Source: DAIMFL01 sp964372215 (GTDB lineage: Bacteria; Pseudomonadota; Alphaproteobacteria; Dongiales; Dongiaceae). Taken from it: DNA of 64,000 bases. Both the position numbers and the translations under genes were made by a program. Position 1 is the first letter of the stretch; each line of letters opens with the position of its first letter. Shown piece after piece: positions 8,350 to 17,131 of the stretch. The notes beneath the pieces were generated by a model. The model had not been told where the DNA came from and did no database searches. It saw only the letters and a list, made by a program, of their open reading frames with translations. The stretch spans positions 62,001 to 126,000 of the forward strand of contig CAYJQC010000002.1 of NCBI GenBank assembly GCA_964372215.1, written 5' to 3'.

Positions 8350-9537
8350 ATGCACGTCCAACACCCGATCTGGCTGCGCGCCGTCAGCACCCCCGGCGCG
8401 CCGGTGTTCGCCATCATGTTCACCCTGGAGTCGCTGGGACGGGCGACCCTCGCCACCGTCATCCCGCTGCAGGCCTATGCCCTGCTCGGGGACGCCCGGA
8501 ATGTCAGTGCGGTCTATTTCGCGATCGGCGTCACCGGCCTGATTGGCAGCTTCACCATCCCGCTGCTGATCCGGCGCTTCCGCCGGCGCTGGGTCTATTC
8601 CGCGGCCGCCATGCTGATGATCGCCGCTGCCGGCCTGCTCGCCACCGGCACCCTGAGCGGGCAGCTTTCGGGCATGCTGATCCGGGCTTTCTCGGTGGCC
8701 TGCTCGAACATCGCGCTCTCGCTCTACATCCTCGACTACATCCGCAAGCGCGACATGACCCGGGCCGAGCCGATGAAGCTGATGTACAGCGCGGCGGCCT
8801 GGACCTTCGGCCCGACCCTCGGGGTCTGGCTCTACCAGGAATTCGGCAGCGGCACGCCGGAGCTGGTGACGGCGGTCTCGTCGGTCCTGCTCCTGGCCTA
8901 TTTCTGGTTCCTGCGGCTGCAGGAGAACCCGGCGGTCGCCGCCGCCACCCGGCCGCCGCCCAACCCGCTGAAGAGCATCGGCCGGTTCGTGGCGCAGCCG
9001 CGCCTGCGCCTGGCCTGGATCATCCCGTTCGGGCGGTCCTGCTGGTGGTCGATGTTCTTCGTCTATCCGCCGCTCTACATGATCGAGAGCGGCCAGGGCA
9101 AGCTGGCCGGCGCGCTGCTGGTCTCGGCCGGCAACGCGCTGCTGGTCTTCACGCCCTGGGTCGGCCGGGTGGCGCGCCGCATCGGCATCCGCCCGGTCAC
9201 CATGATCGCGTACCTGGCGGCCGGGCTGTTCAGCGCGGCGGCGGCCCTGGTCTACGACTTTCCCGTCGCGGTCGCGCTCTGCCTGCTCGGCGGGGCAACG
9301 GCCGCCTCGGCCCTCGACGCGGTCGGCAACATCCCGTTCATGCGCTCGGTCCGGGCCTTCGAGCGACCGCAGATGACCACGGTGTTCCGCACCTATATCG
9401 ACTTCTCGGACCTGCTGCCGGCCGGGCTGTTCGCGGTGCTGCTGAGCTTCTTCGACTTCCGCGCGGTGTTCCTGGCCGCCGCCCTGTGGATGCTGGCGAT
9501 CGGCCTGGTCGCGCGCTACCTGCCGAAGCGGATGTAG
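8350..9537 (+). CDS. MFS transporter
   Basis: A 395-residue polytopic membrane protein with about 12 hydrophobic segments, a basic loop after TM2 (RRFRRRWVY) and a central hydrophilic loop (about residues 198-215), all typical of the major facilitator superfamily. The ATG at 8350 is the first good start. Divergent from the MttB-like gene, so it might move that enzyme's methylated amine, but this rests on position only. Its 3' end runs directly into the 54-bp tandem repeat. Confidence 0.8.
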   Translation: MHVQHPIWLRAVSTPGAPVFAIMFTLESLGRATLATVIPLQAYALLGDARNVSAVYFAIGVTGLIGSFTIPLLIRRFRRRWVYSAAAMLMIAAAGLLATGTLSGQLSGMLIRAFSVACSNIALSLYILDYIRKRDMTRAEPMKLMYSAAAWTFGPTLGVWLYQEFGSGTPELVTAVSSVLLLAYFWFLRLQENPAVAAATRPPPNPLKSIGRFVAQPRLRLAWIIPFGRSCWWSMFFVYPPLYMIESGQGKLAGALLVSAGNALLVFTPWVGRVARRIGIRPVTMIAYLAAGLFSAAAALVYDFPVAVALCLLGGATAASALDAVGNIPFMRSVRAFERPQMTTVFRTYIDFSDLLPAGLFAVLLSFFDFRAVFLAAALWMLAIGLVARYLPKRM

Positions 9538-9540
9538 GAC

Positions 9541-9856
9541 TCATCTGGCGGAGCGATTCAGCCGACGGACGAAGCCATCCGTCGGCATCGCACGTCATCT
9601 GGCAGAGCGATTCAGTCGACGGACGAAGCCATCCGTCGGCATCGCACGTCATCTGGCGGAGCGATTCAGCCNNNNNNNNNNNNNNNNNNNNNNNNNNNNN
9701 NNNNNNNNNNNNNNNNNNNNNNNNNNNNNNNNNNNNNNNNNNNNNNNNNNNNNNNNNNNNNNNNNNNNNNNCGACGGACGAAGCCATCCGTCGGCATCGC
9801 ACGTCATCTGGCGGAGCGATTCAGCCGACGGACGAAGCCATCCGTCGGCATCGCAC
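9541..9856. repeat. 54-bp tandem repeat array with internal hairpins
   Basis: At least four partly or fully visible copies of a 54-bp unit: 9541-9594, 9595-9648, one from 9649 running into the gap, one emerging from it, and a last copy at 9804-9856. Most units carry a perfect 9-bp stem GCCGACGGA / TCCGTCGGC with an 8-nt loop. Copy 2 has GTCGAC in place of GCCGAC plus one further change. The array fills the space between the convergent ends of the MFS and upp genes and may act as a two-way terminator. True copy number is unknown. Confidence 0.85.
9672..9771. other. Assembly gap (100 N)
   Basis: Exactly 100 N, the conventional placeholder for a gap of unknown size. It falls inside the 54-bp tandem array, so it most likely marks a collapsed repeat. 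Confidence 0.95.
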
Positions 9857-9862
9857 CGCGGT

Positions 9863-10516
9863 CTACCGCGTCCCGAACAGGCGGTCGCCGGCGTCGCCGA
9901 GGCCCGGCACGATGTAGGCGTTCTCGTTCAGCCGCTGGTCGAGCGCGGCGGCATAGACCGGCACGGTCGGATGGGCGGCGGTGAACACCTCGACCCCCTC
10001 GGGCGCCGCGACCAGCGCCAGGAAGCGGATATTGCAATCGTCGATCCCGCGGCGGTTGAGCACGTCGACCGCGGCGACCGCGGAATGGCCGGTCGCCAGC
10101 ATCGGGTCGACGATGATGAACAGCCGACCCTCGGGCTCCGGCAGCTTGACGAAGTACTCCACCGGCCGCTTGGTCTTCTCGTCGCGATAGAGCCCGATAT
10201 GGCCGACCCGGGCCGCCGGAATGAGCTCGAGCAGCCCGTCCACCATGCCGAGCCCGGCGCGCAGGACCGCGACGATCGCCACCTTCTTGCCGGCGATCAG
10301 CGAGCCCTCCATCGGCGCCACCGGGGTCTCGATCGCCTCGCGCATGACCGGCAGGTCGCGCGTCACCTCGTAGCCCATCAGCAGCGCCACCTCGTGCAGC
10401 AGGCGGCGGAACTGGATGGTCGGCGTGCGCTTGTCGCGCATCAGGGTGAGCTTGTGCTGGATCAGCGGATGGTCGAGCACGTGCAGGTTGGGGAATCGGC
10501 GCGGCTGGGCGGTCAT
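9863..10516 (-). CDS. upp: Uracil phosphoribosyltransferase
   Basis: Makes UMP from uracil and PRPP. The product is 217 residues, a normal length. The PRPP-binding loop is DPMLATGHS at 137-145 and the uracil-binding C-terminus is LNENAYIVPGLGDAGDRLFGT. Its ATG overlaps the preceding MFS stop (ATGA), so it is the last gene of the nucleoside-salvage operon. The stop lies 6 bp beyond the tandem repeat. Confidence 0.96.
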   Translation of the reverse strand: MTAQPRRFPNLHVLDHPLIQHKLTLMRDKRTPTIQFRRLLHEVALLMGYEVTRDLPVMREAIETPVAPMEGSLIAGKKVAIVAVLRAGLGMVDGLLELIPAARVGHIGLYRDEKTKRPVEYFVKLPEPEGRLFIIVDPMLATGHSAVAAVDVLNRRGIDDCNIRFLALVAAPEGVEVFTAAHPTVPVYAAALDQRLNENAYIVPGLGDAGDRLFGTR

Positions 10517-11694
10517 GATGTGGCTTCCCTGTTGCGGCCGCGCGCCGCCAGCAGCAGGGCGAGGCCCATGCCGGCGAGCGCCATCGCCGCCATGGCGAAG
10601 AAGGCGTGGCCCCCCTGGACGGCGTAGAGCCGCCCGGCGAGCAGCATGGTTAAGCCGAACACGCCGCCCAGGGCAACCGCGGAATAGAGGCTCTGGGCGG
10701 TGGCCGCCAGGCCGGGCGGGGCCGCGCGCGCGATGAAGTCCATCGCCGCCAGATGGGCGGCGCCGAAGCTGAGCCCGTGCAGCACCTGGACAGCGGCGAG
10801 GACAGGGAGACTCGTGGTCAGCCCGAGCACCACCCAGCGCAGCGCGGCGGCGGCGCCGGCCACCGCCAGAAGCCGCGGGCCGTCGATCCGTTTCAGCAGC
10901 GCGCTGCCGGCGGCGAACAGCAGGATCTCGGCGACCACCCCTTCGGCCCACAGCCAGCCGATGCTGCCCTTGGTGTAGCCGGCTGCCTGCCAGTGCAGGG
11001 TGCCGAAGGCGTAGAGCACGCTGTGGCTGGCCTGCACCAGGCTGGCGGCCGCCAGGAACACCAGGAAGCGCCGGTTGGCGAGCAGGGTCAGGAATCCGCC
11101 GCCGCGCTCGGTCGGCGGCCGGCGCCAGTCGGGCAGCAGCAGCGCCGCCGCGAAGGTCAGCGCCAGGGCCACGATCAGGCCGTCGAGAACCAGCCCCGGC
11201 GCCCGCCCGGCAAACACCAGCCCGCCGCCGCTGGCGGCGGCGATGAAGGCGAGCGAGCCCCACAGCCGGACCCGGCCGTAGTCGACCCGGCGGCGCAGCG
11301 CCGCGTGCATGGTCAGGCTGTCGCCGAGCGGCATCACCGCCGACATCGCCGCGCTCGCCAGCAGGGTGACAGCGAAGATCTGCCAGAACCCCTCGGTCAG
11401 GGTGAACAGGCCATAGCCGGCGACCGCCAGGAGCAGCAGCAGCGCGAGCGGCCGCCGGGTCTCGCCGCGACGATCGGCGAGGCGCGCCAGCAGCGGGTTG
11501 GCCACCACCCGGATCCACAGCGCCGCCGCCATCAGGGCGCCGATCTCCGCCGGCCCGAGCCCCTGGGCGGTCAGCCAGAACGGCCAGAACGGCAGGTTGA
11601 TGCCGATGAACAGGAACAGCGCGGCGTAGAACAGTGCCAGGCGCAGCGACACCAGGCGGCCCGGCAGCGGGTCCGCCGCAGCCGGCTGGCTCAT
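10513..11694 (-). CDS. MFS permease in nucleoside-salvage operon
   Basis: A 393-residue, 12-TM transporter of the MFS_1-like / nucleoside-permease type (LPFWPFWLTAQGLGPAEIG in TM1-2, GDSLTMHAALRR in the middle). It overlaps deoA upstream and upp downstream by 4 bp each (ATGA), which argues strongly for one transcript. Uptake of nucleosides or nucleobases is inferred from that context and not from a diagnostic residue. Confidence 0.8.
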   Translation of the reverse strand: MSQPAAADPLPGRLVSLRLALFYAALFLFIGINLPFWPFWLTAQGLGPAEIGALMAAALWIRVVANPLLARLADRRGETRRPLALLLLLAVAGYGLFTLTEGFWQIFAVTLLASAAMSAVMPLGDSLTMHAALRRRVDYGRVRLWGSLAFIAAASGGGLVFAGRAPGLVLDGLIVALALTFAAALLLPDWRRPPTERGGGFLTLLANRRFLVFLAAASLVQASHSVLYAFGTLHWQAAGYTKGSIGWLWAEGVVAEILLFAAGSALLKRIDGPRLLAVAGAAAALRWVVLGLTTSLPVLAAVQVLHGLSFGAAHLAAMDFIARAAPPGLAATAQSLYSAVALGGVFGLTMLLAGRLYAVQGGHAFFAMAAMALAGMGLALLLAARGRNREATS

Positions 11695-13028
11695 TGCGCG
11701 ATTCGCCGGCGCAGGACCGGCGCCGGCGGCGGGACGGCATCGCCGATCTCGAAGGCGGACTGCAGGGCCGCGACCGCCCGCCCGGCGCCTGCCGCATCGG
11801 CGGCATGAACCCGCGCCAGCGGCCGGTCCGGTCCGACCGCGGCGCCGATGCCGGCGAGCTCGCCCAGGCCGACCCTGGGATCGATCCGCTGCCCGGCCTG
11901 GCTGCGGCCGCCGCCCAGCGCCACGACCGCCAGCCCGACCGCGCGCACGTCGACGCGCTGCACGATTCCGGCGCACGGCGGCAGCGCCGGCAGCACGACC
12001 GGGGCGCTGGGCAGGTGGCGATCGGGCCGCTCGACGATGTCGCGCGGACCGCCGAGGCCGGCGACCATGCGGGCGAAGCGCTCGGCGGCACTGCCGTCGT
12101 CGAGCGCCGCCAGCAGCCGGGCGCGCGCCGCGTCGGCGTCGCCCGCGATCCCGCCGAGGCGCAGCATCTCCTGCCCGAGCGCCAGCGTCACCTCGAGCAG
12201 GCGCGCGTCGCGGGCCTTGCCGGTCAGGAAGCCGATGGTCTCGGCCACCTCCAGCGCGTTGCCGGCGGTGGTGCCCAGCACCTGGTCCATGTCGGTGACC
12301 AGCGCCGTCGTCGGCAGGCTGGCGCCGGTCGCCACCTTGACCAGGCTCTCGGCCAGCTCGCGCGCCTCGCTCTCGCGCGCCATGAAGGCGCCGCTGCCGG
12401 TCTTCACGTCCATCACCAGCCCGTCGAGTCCGGCCGCCAGCTTCTTCGACAGGATCGAGGCGGTGATGAGCGGGATCGATTCGACCGTCGCGGTCACGTC
12501 GCGGATCGCGTAGAGCCGGCGGTCGGCGGGCGCCAGCTCGGCGGTCTGGCCGACGATGGCGCAGCCGGCTTGCGCCACCACGGCGCGGAACCGGTCGAGC
12601 CCGGGGGTCGCGTCGTAGCCCGGGATGCTCTCCATCTTGTCTGTCGTGCCGCCGGTGTGGCCGAGGCCGCGGCCCGAGATCATCGGCACGGCGAGGCCGC
12701 AGGCGGCGGCGAGCGGCGCCAGGATCAGGCTGACCTTGTCGCCGACCCCGCCGGTCGAGTGCTTGTCGATCCGGGGCCCCGGCAGGTCGATGCCGCGCCA
12801 GTCGACGGTGGCGCCGGAGCCGGCCATGGCACGGGTCAGCGCCACCCGCTCGTCCCAGTCCATGCCGCGGAAGAACACCGCCATGGCGAAGGCGGCGGCC
12901 TGGCCGTCGCCGATGCTGCCGTCGACCAGGCCGCGCACGAAGCCCTCGATCTCCGCCGTGCCCAGGGTCCGGCCGTCGCGCTTGCGGCGGATGATCTCCT
13001 GCGGCAGCGGCGCCGCGCCGTCAGCCAT
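11691..13028 (-). CDS. deoA: Thymidine phosphorylase
   Basis: Phosphorolysis of thymidine (and deoxyuridine) to base plus deoxyribose-1-phosphate. The product is 445 residues. The family signature is clear: DKHSTGGVGDKVSL, SGRGLGHTGGTTDKMES and VMDVKTGSGAFM. It starts inside the punA 3' end (8-bp overlap) and ends in a 4-bp overlap with the MFS permease. Confidence 0.95.
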   Translation of the reverse strand: MADGAAPLPQEIIRRKRDGRTLGTAEIEGFVRGLVDGSIGDGQAAAFAMAVFFRGMDWDERVALTRAMAGSGATVDWRGIDLPGPRIDKHSTGGVGDKVSLILAPLAAACGLAVPMISGRGLGHTGGTTDKMESIPGYDATPGLDRFRAVVAQAGCAIVGQTAELAPADRRLYAIRDVTATVESIPLITASILSKKLAAGLDGLVMDVKTGSGAFMARESEARELAESLVKVATGASLPTTALVTDMDQVLGTTAGNALEVAETIGFLTGKARDARLLEVTLALGQEMLRLGGIAGDADAARARLLAALDDGSAAERFARMVAGLGGPRDIVERPDRHLPSAPVVLPALPPCAGIVQRVDVRAVGLAVVALGGGRSQAGQRIDPRVGLGELAGIGAAVGPDRPLARVHAADAAGAGRAVAALQSAFEIGDAVPPPAPVLRRRIAQ

Positions 13029-13866
13029 CGCCGGGCCCTGCGGGATCGAGGCGCTGCAGGAATTCCGGCAGCAGGCGCGCCAGCTCTACGCTGAGCCGGG
13101 CGCCGACCTCGAGGGTCTGGGCGTGGCTGATCGAGGCGCCAAGCCCGGCCGCCGGATTGACCGCGGCCGAGATCGCCGCCACCCGCAGCCCGCAATGGCG
13201 GGCGACGATCACCTCCGGCACCGTCGACATGCCGACCGCGTCGCCGCCCAGGAGGCGGAACGCCCGGATCTCCGCCGGGGTCTCGAAGCTGGGGCCGAGG
13301 CAGGCGATGTAGACGCCTTCGTGCAGGGTCACGCCGCTGGCCGCCGCCGCCGCGTGCAGCAGGCGCCGCAGCGCCGGGTCGTAGGCGTCGTCGAGCGCCG
13401 GGAAGCGCGGTCCGAAGGTCTCGTCGTCGGGTCCGGCGAGCGGATTGAAGTGGCTCATGTTGATGTGGTCGGCGATCACCATCAGGCCGCTGGAGAACGC
13501 CTCCGGGCGCAGCGCGCCCGAGGCGTTGGTCAGCAGCAGGATGTCGCAGCCGAGCAGCTTGAGGCAGCGCACCGGCGTGCGGATGTCGTCGGCGCTGGCG
13601 CCTTCGTACAGATGGACCCGGCCCTGCAGGCAGGCGATGTCGACGCCGCCCAGGCGCCCGAGCACCAGCCGGCCGGCATGGCCCTCGACCGACGGGCGGG
13701 CGAAGCCGGGAATCTCGCCATAGGGAATGACGAGCAGCGTCTCGATGGCGTCGCTGACCGGGCCGAGGCCGGAGCCGAGCACCAGGCCGATCCGCGGCCG
13801 CCAGCCGGCGGACATCCGGTCGAGCGCTGCGGCGACGGCCCGCGCCGCCTGATGGGGCAGCGACAT
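13021..13866 (-). CDS. punA: Purine nucleoside phosphorylase (trimeric type)
   Basis: Cleaves purine (deoxy)ribonucleosides with phosphate. The product is 281 residues of the PNP-I family. Visible motifs are the phosphate loop GSGLG, the EGHAGRLVLG segment, LLLTNASGAL, GPSFETPAE (base-binding Glu) and AISAAVNPAAG (Asn). It starts 4 bp after cdd and overlaps deoA. It adds purine salvage to an otherwise pyrimidine operon. Confidence 0.93.
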   Translation of the reverse strand: MSLPHQAARAVAAALDRMSAGWRPRIGLVLGSGLGPVSDAIETLLVIPYGEIPGFARPSVEGHAGRLVLGRLGGVDIACLQGRVHLYEGASADDIRTPVRCLKLLGCDILLLTNASGALRPEAFSSGLMVIADHINMSHFNPLAGPDDETFGPRFPALDDAYDPALRRLLHAAAAASGVTLHEGVYIACLGPSFETPAEIRAFRLLGGDAVGMSTVPEVIVARHCGLRVAAISAAVNPAAGLGASISHAQTLEVGARLSVELARLLPEFLQRLDPAGPGDG

Positions 13867-13870
13867 CGGA

Positions 13871-14299
13871 TCACGCCCCCGAAAGATGGCCGGGCCCGAA
13901 GGCGAGCGGCAGCAGGTCGCCCAGCGTCACCGTGCGCCGCACGCCGCCGGCGTCGCACAGGTGGATCGGCAACTCGGGACCGGCGAACTCCGCCAGGCGC
14001 TGGCGGCAGCCGCCGCAGGGCGTGCACAGCGTGGCGCCCTCGGCCACCAGCACCAGCTCGACGATGCGCCGGTCGCCGCCGGCGATCATGCCGCCGATCG
14101 CGCTCGCCTCGGCGCATTGGCCGAGCGGATAGGCCGCATTCTCGACATTGGCGCCGGCATGGAGCCGCCCGCCCTCCGCCTTCAGGCAGCAGCCGACGGC
14201 AAAATGCGAATAGGGCGCATAGGCCCGGGCGCGAACCGCGCGGGCCCGCGCGATCATCTCGTCGAGCGCGCCGGGCTCGGCACTGGTCGCAGCATTCAT
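13871..14299 (-). CDS. cdd: Cytidine deaminase
   Basis: Deaminates cytidine and deoxycytidine to uridine and deoxyuridine. The product is 142 residues. The zinc site is intact: C62-A63-E64 (Cys ligand plus catalytic Glu) and PCGGC with C95 and C98. It is the first gene of the five-gene operon cdd-punA-deoA-MFS-upp. The 149 bp upstream, up to the next gene, probably hold its promoter, but I see no strong boxes there. Confidence 0.95.
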   Translation of the reverse strand: MNAATSAEPGALDEMIARARAVRARAYAPYSHFAVGCCLKAEGGRLHAGANVENAAYPLGQCAEASAIGGMIAGGDRRIVELVLVAEGATLCTPCGGCRQRLAEFAGPELPIHLCDAGGVRRTVTLGDLLPLAFGPGHLSGA

Positions 14300-14448
14300 C
14301 GGTGGTCCCGTCCCAATCGATTCGGCCGGCCCGGCCTGGCCGGTTCAGCGTGGTGGGGCGAGCATAGTCGGCAGGGGCGGCGGCGAACAGACGCCAGCCG
14401 CCGGGCCGGGTCGGTTTCCCCAGGGTCGGTTACCCCAGGTCCGGCTAC

Positions 14449-15189
14449 CTAAGGCGACGACGATGCGTCGAGGAACGCCGCCAGGATCTCGCACCGTCGA
14501 TGGCTGGGCCCGCTGGCGATCGCGGCCAGGGTCGCCGCCGTGGTGGTGGCGTTGCCAAACGAGTCGGCCGCCGGCGCGGCGAGCGCCGCCACCACCTCGC
14601 CGGTCATCTCCGGATGGAACTGCACCCCCCAGACCGGCCGCCGCGGCAGCCGGAAGGCCTGCACCGCGCAGTCGTCCGAGCCGGCGAGCACGGCAAGGCC
14701 AAGCGCCGCCGCCGCCGCTTCCGTCACCTCGTCGGCGTGCAGGTTGTAGACCGGCGCGGGCACGCCGGGCGCCAGGCAGCTTCCGAGCACCGGGTCGCCG
14801 GCGATCCCGGGCGAAGGCGTGATCATGGTGATGCCGAACTCGCCGCGCGCCGCCCGGCGCACCGCCGCGACGCCGCCCAGCGACTGGGCGATCAGTTGAT
14901 GCCCGAAGCAGATGCCGAAGACCGGCACGCCGCCGTCGATCGCCCGCTTGACCTCGGCGCATTGCCCGGCGAACCACGGCGCATCGCGCGGCACCGGCAC
15001 GTCGGAGCCGGACAGAATGACGGAACGGCCGTAGTCGATGGCCTGGGCCGCCCAGGCGACGTCGCCCGAGCCGCGGATCGGCACGACGGCAGTGCCGTCG
15101 GGCAACGCCGCGGCGACCGCCGCGCCCCAGTCGAGGCGCACCGGATCGAGCGAGAAGTCGACGACGAGAACGCCAGGCGACGCACGCAT
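14449..15189 (-). CDS. Class I glutamine amidotransferase-like protein
   Basis: A 246-residue stand-alone GATase1 domain. The nucleophile elbow GICFGHQL carries the Cys and the FHPEM segment carries the catalytic His and Glu. It resembles the GuaA-type amidotransferase domain but has no synthetase partner nearby. Proteins of this size are usually annotated as glutamine amidotransferase or gamma-glutamyl hydrolase-like. The ATG at 15189 is the first start after an unrelated low-complexity stretch. Substrate unknown. Confidence 0.82.
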   Translation of the reverse strand: MRASPGVLVVDFSLDPVRLDWGAAVAAALPDGTAVVPIRGSGDVAWAAQAIDYGRSVILSGSDVPVPRDAPWFAGQCAEVKRAIDGGVPVFGICFGHQLIAQSLGGVAAVRRAARGEFGITMITPSPGIAGDPVLGSCLAPGVPAPVYNLHADEVTEAAAAALGLAVLAGSDDCAVQAFRLPRRPVWGVQFHPEMTGEVVAALAAPAADSFGNATTTAATLAAIASGPSHRRCEILAAFLDASSSP

Positions 15190-15299
15190 GGGGCGCTGTC
15201 CGTGATGGGGGCGCGCCGTTCTATCCGGCGGTCGAACCGCGCGCAATGGGAATGCGCGGCGGAAGGGGTGCCCGGTTCGGAAAGCCGGCCCGGAATGCA

Positions 15300-15339
15300 G
15301 TTCGGGGGCGGCGGCGGTTTCCCGCTGCCACCCCCGAAC
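15300..15339 (-). terminator. Long inverted repeat downstream of Flp pilin
   Basis: GTTCGGGGG / CCCCCGAAC, a 9-bp GC-rich outer stem around a partly pairing 22-nt interior, about 80 bp after the pilin stop. It would back up the stronger hairpin at 15361-15388. Confidence 0.45.
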
Positions 15340-15360
15340 CGGAGCCGTTGTCCGGGCGGG

Positions 15361-15388
15361 CCGGTCCGGGCGTCGCCGCCCGGACCGG
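15361..15388 (-). terminator. Strong hairpin after Flp pilin
   Basis: Perfect 11-bp stem (CCGGTCCGGGC / GCCCGGACCGG) with a 6-nt loop, about 30 nt after the pilin stop on the minus strand. There is no long T-run, but this stability commonly stops transcription or protects a pilin mRNA. Confidence 0.5.
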
Positions 15389-15416
15389 GTCTCGCCCGGA
15401 AGGAACGGTGACGGGC

Positions 15417-15614
15417 CTAGTTGGCCGACGCCGACGCCGAAGTCTGGGCGTTGTTGAGCTGGGTCGACACGGTGCTGAAAATACCGTCGAGGGCCGAGCC
15501 CAGGGCGGTCAGCGCGGCGATGGCGGCGACCGACACGAGCGCGGCGATCAGGCCGTATTCGATGGCGGTGGCGCCCGACTCGTCGTCGATGAAACTGCGA
15601 ATGGTCTTGAACAT
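15417..15614 (-). CDS. Flp/Fap-type pilin
   Basis: A 65-residue type IVb pilin precursor. The hydrophobic segment begins GATAIEYGLIAALVSVAAI. The Gly before Ala and the Glu at +5 of the mature protein fit prepilin-peptidase cleavage. A Shine-Dalgarno AGAAGGAG lies 9 nt upstream of the ATG at 15614. No tad/cpa assembly genes are present in the window, so the pilin is isolated from its machinery here. Preceded by an AT-rich leader and followed by strong hairpins. Confidence 0.92.
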   Translation of the reverse strand: MFKTIRSFIDDESGATAIEYGLIAALVSVAAIAALTALGSALDGIFSTVSTQLNNAQTSASASAN

Positions 15615-15649
15615 GGGTTGGCACTCCTTCTGAACGATCCCGAAGCCGA

Positions 15650-15775
15650 GATTGGCAGCCATCCATGAACAAATACTTAACAACAGAAATATTCGGATCA
15701 GGATTGCTACCAAGAAGTACAGCGATAAGAACTACAACAAATAATATTCAAGTAAAATTTTATGCAATTGAAGAG
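15650..15775 (-). promoter_or_regulatory. AT-rich upstream region of Flp pilin
   Basis: This stretch is far more AT-rich than anything around it and even includes the last codons of the glycosyltransferase ahead of it. A possible promoter on the minus strand is TTGCAT (15762-15767), 15 bp, TATTAT (15741-15746). The short spacer makes the exact boxes uncertain. A curved or silenced promoter is plausible. Confidence 0.4.
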
Positions 15776-16962
15776 TATCGCGGATTTCTGCCGGGCGCCG
15801 GCGCCACGCGCACCCGGCGCAGGCCGCAGGCCAGCAGCAGGCCGAGAACGACCGGTCCGATCTGCACGCCCAGGGCATCGGCGATCGGCGTCACCACGGC
15901 GGGCGCCAGCCAGGCGGCCAACAGCACCGCCTTGTCGCCCGGCAGGAAGCCGCGCTCGACCCCATCCCAGGCCAGGAAGGCGACCGCCAGCCCGGCCAGG
16001 GTCAGGTCGTAGTCGAAGGCATAGGGAGTGGCGAGCAGGGCGGCGCTCACCAGCACGCCGGCCCGCGGGCCGAGCGGGGCGCCGCGCCGCCAGGCCCAGA
16101 TCACCGCGGCGGCGGCGGCCAGGGCGGCGGCGAGTTGGGCGGCATAGCCGAGCGCGACCGAGCCGCCGAGCAGGCGCAGCGCGGCAAAGGCGGTCGGCAT
16201 CTTGAACCAGGGCAGGTTGCCGTTTTCGAGCACCTGGCGCAGGAACGGCATGTTGTCGACGAAGGCGACCCAGGCATCTGGGCCGAACACGGCGAGGCTG
16301 AGGGCGGCGAAAGCCAGCGTGGTCAGCGCGGCGGCGGCGATGCTGCGCCAGTAGCCGCCGGCGATCAGCGCCAGCGGCACCAGCAGGCCGAAATGCGGCT
16401 TGTAGCTGAGCAGCCCGAACAGGATGCCGGCGAGCACCGGCCGGCGTTCCAGCGCCAGCAGCGCCGCGCCCATCAGCGCGGCGTTGAGGAACCCGTTCTG
16501 GCCATGGAACAGATTGACGAAGGTCGCGGGAAAGGCGAGCGCCAGCATCAGTGTGTGCGGGTGCGGCGCGATCCGCCGGATCACCGCGACATAGGCGATC
16601 AGGGTGAAGCCGAGGCAGGCCGCGAGGGCGGCAAAGTACGGCAGCAGCGGCAGCGGCAGAACCAGCAGCAGGAAGGTCGGCGGGTAGTGCCAGGCGAACG
16701 GCTGCAGGGCGCCGGGCGCGATCCTCTGCTGGTCGGCACGCATCACCTCGAGGTCGTAGACCGCGGCGGGCGGTCCGGCGCGCGCCACCTCGGCGGCGGA
16801 GTAGAAGGTGATGAAGTCGTAGCCGAGGGGCTTGCCCTTGGAGTCGACGGCGCCGTCGCCCATCGCGACCCACAGCACCCCGGCCACCAGGAAGATGGCG
16901 AGAAAGATGCGGGGATAGTCGCGCAGGCGGCGTTGGTTGAGCCAGGTCATCTCGGTCAGCAT
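15760..16962 (-). CDS. GT87-like (DUF2029) membrane glycosyltransferase
   Basis: A 400-residue polytopic protein of the DUF2029/GT87 family, which holds polyprenyl-phosphate-mannose-dependent transferases. It shows the luminal Asp motif GYDFITFYSAA (about residues 47-57), WHYPPTFLLLVLPL, FHGQNGFLNAALMG and LLSYKPHFGLLVPL. About ten hydrophobic segments follow a short cytoplasmic N-terminus. The stop lies at the edge of an AT-rich patch. Acceptor unknown. Confidence 0.8.
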   Translation of the reverse strand: MLTEMTWLNQRRLRDYPRIFLAIFLVAGVLWVAMGDGAVDSKGKPLGYDFITFYSAAEVARAGPPAAVYDLEVMRADQQRIAPGALQPFAWHYPPTFLLLVLPLPLLPYFAALAACLGFTLIAYVAVIRRIAPHPHTLMLALAFPATFVNLFHGQNGFLNAALMGAALLALERRPVLAGILFGLLSYKPHFGLLVPLALIAGGYWRSIAAAALTTLAFAALSLAVFGPDAWVAFVDNMPFLRQVLENGNLPWFKMPTAFAALRLLGGSVALGYAAQLAAALAAAAAVIWAWRRGAPLGPRAGVLVSAALLATPYAFDYDLTLAGLAVAFLAWDGVERGFLPGDKAVLLAAWLAPAVVTPIADALGVQIGPVVLGLLLACGLRRVRVAPAPGRNPRYSSIA

Positions 16963-17131
16963 GGCGGCGATCTTTGCAGAGCGCGGTAAAGGGTCGTTTA
17001 ACCGAGACCCGGAACGGCGAGAGCAGGATCCGTCGCGCCGGCTGCGGGCGCCGCCCGCGGCCGGTATGCGGCAATTGCTAACGGGATGTTAGGGCCGCAT
17101 CCCAATAATCCCGCGAAACAATGGGGTTACC

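Noticed and set aside
9338..9802. Repeat protein with 18-residue units
   Set aside because: It is only the translation of the tandem DNA repeat through the N gap and the 3' end of the MFS gene.
9541..9856. CRISPR array
   Set aside because: The 54-bp units follow each other without spacers and no cas genes are near.
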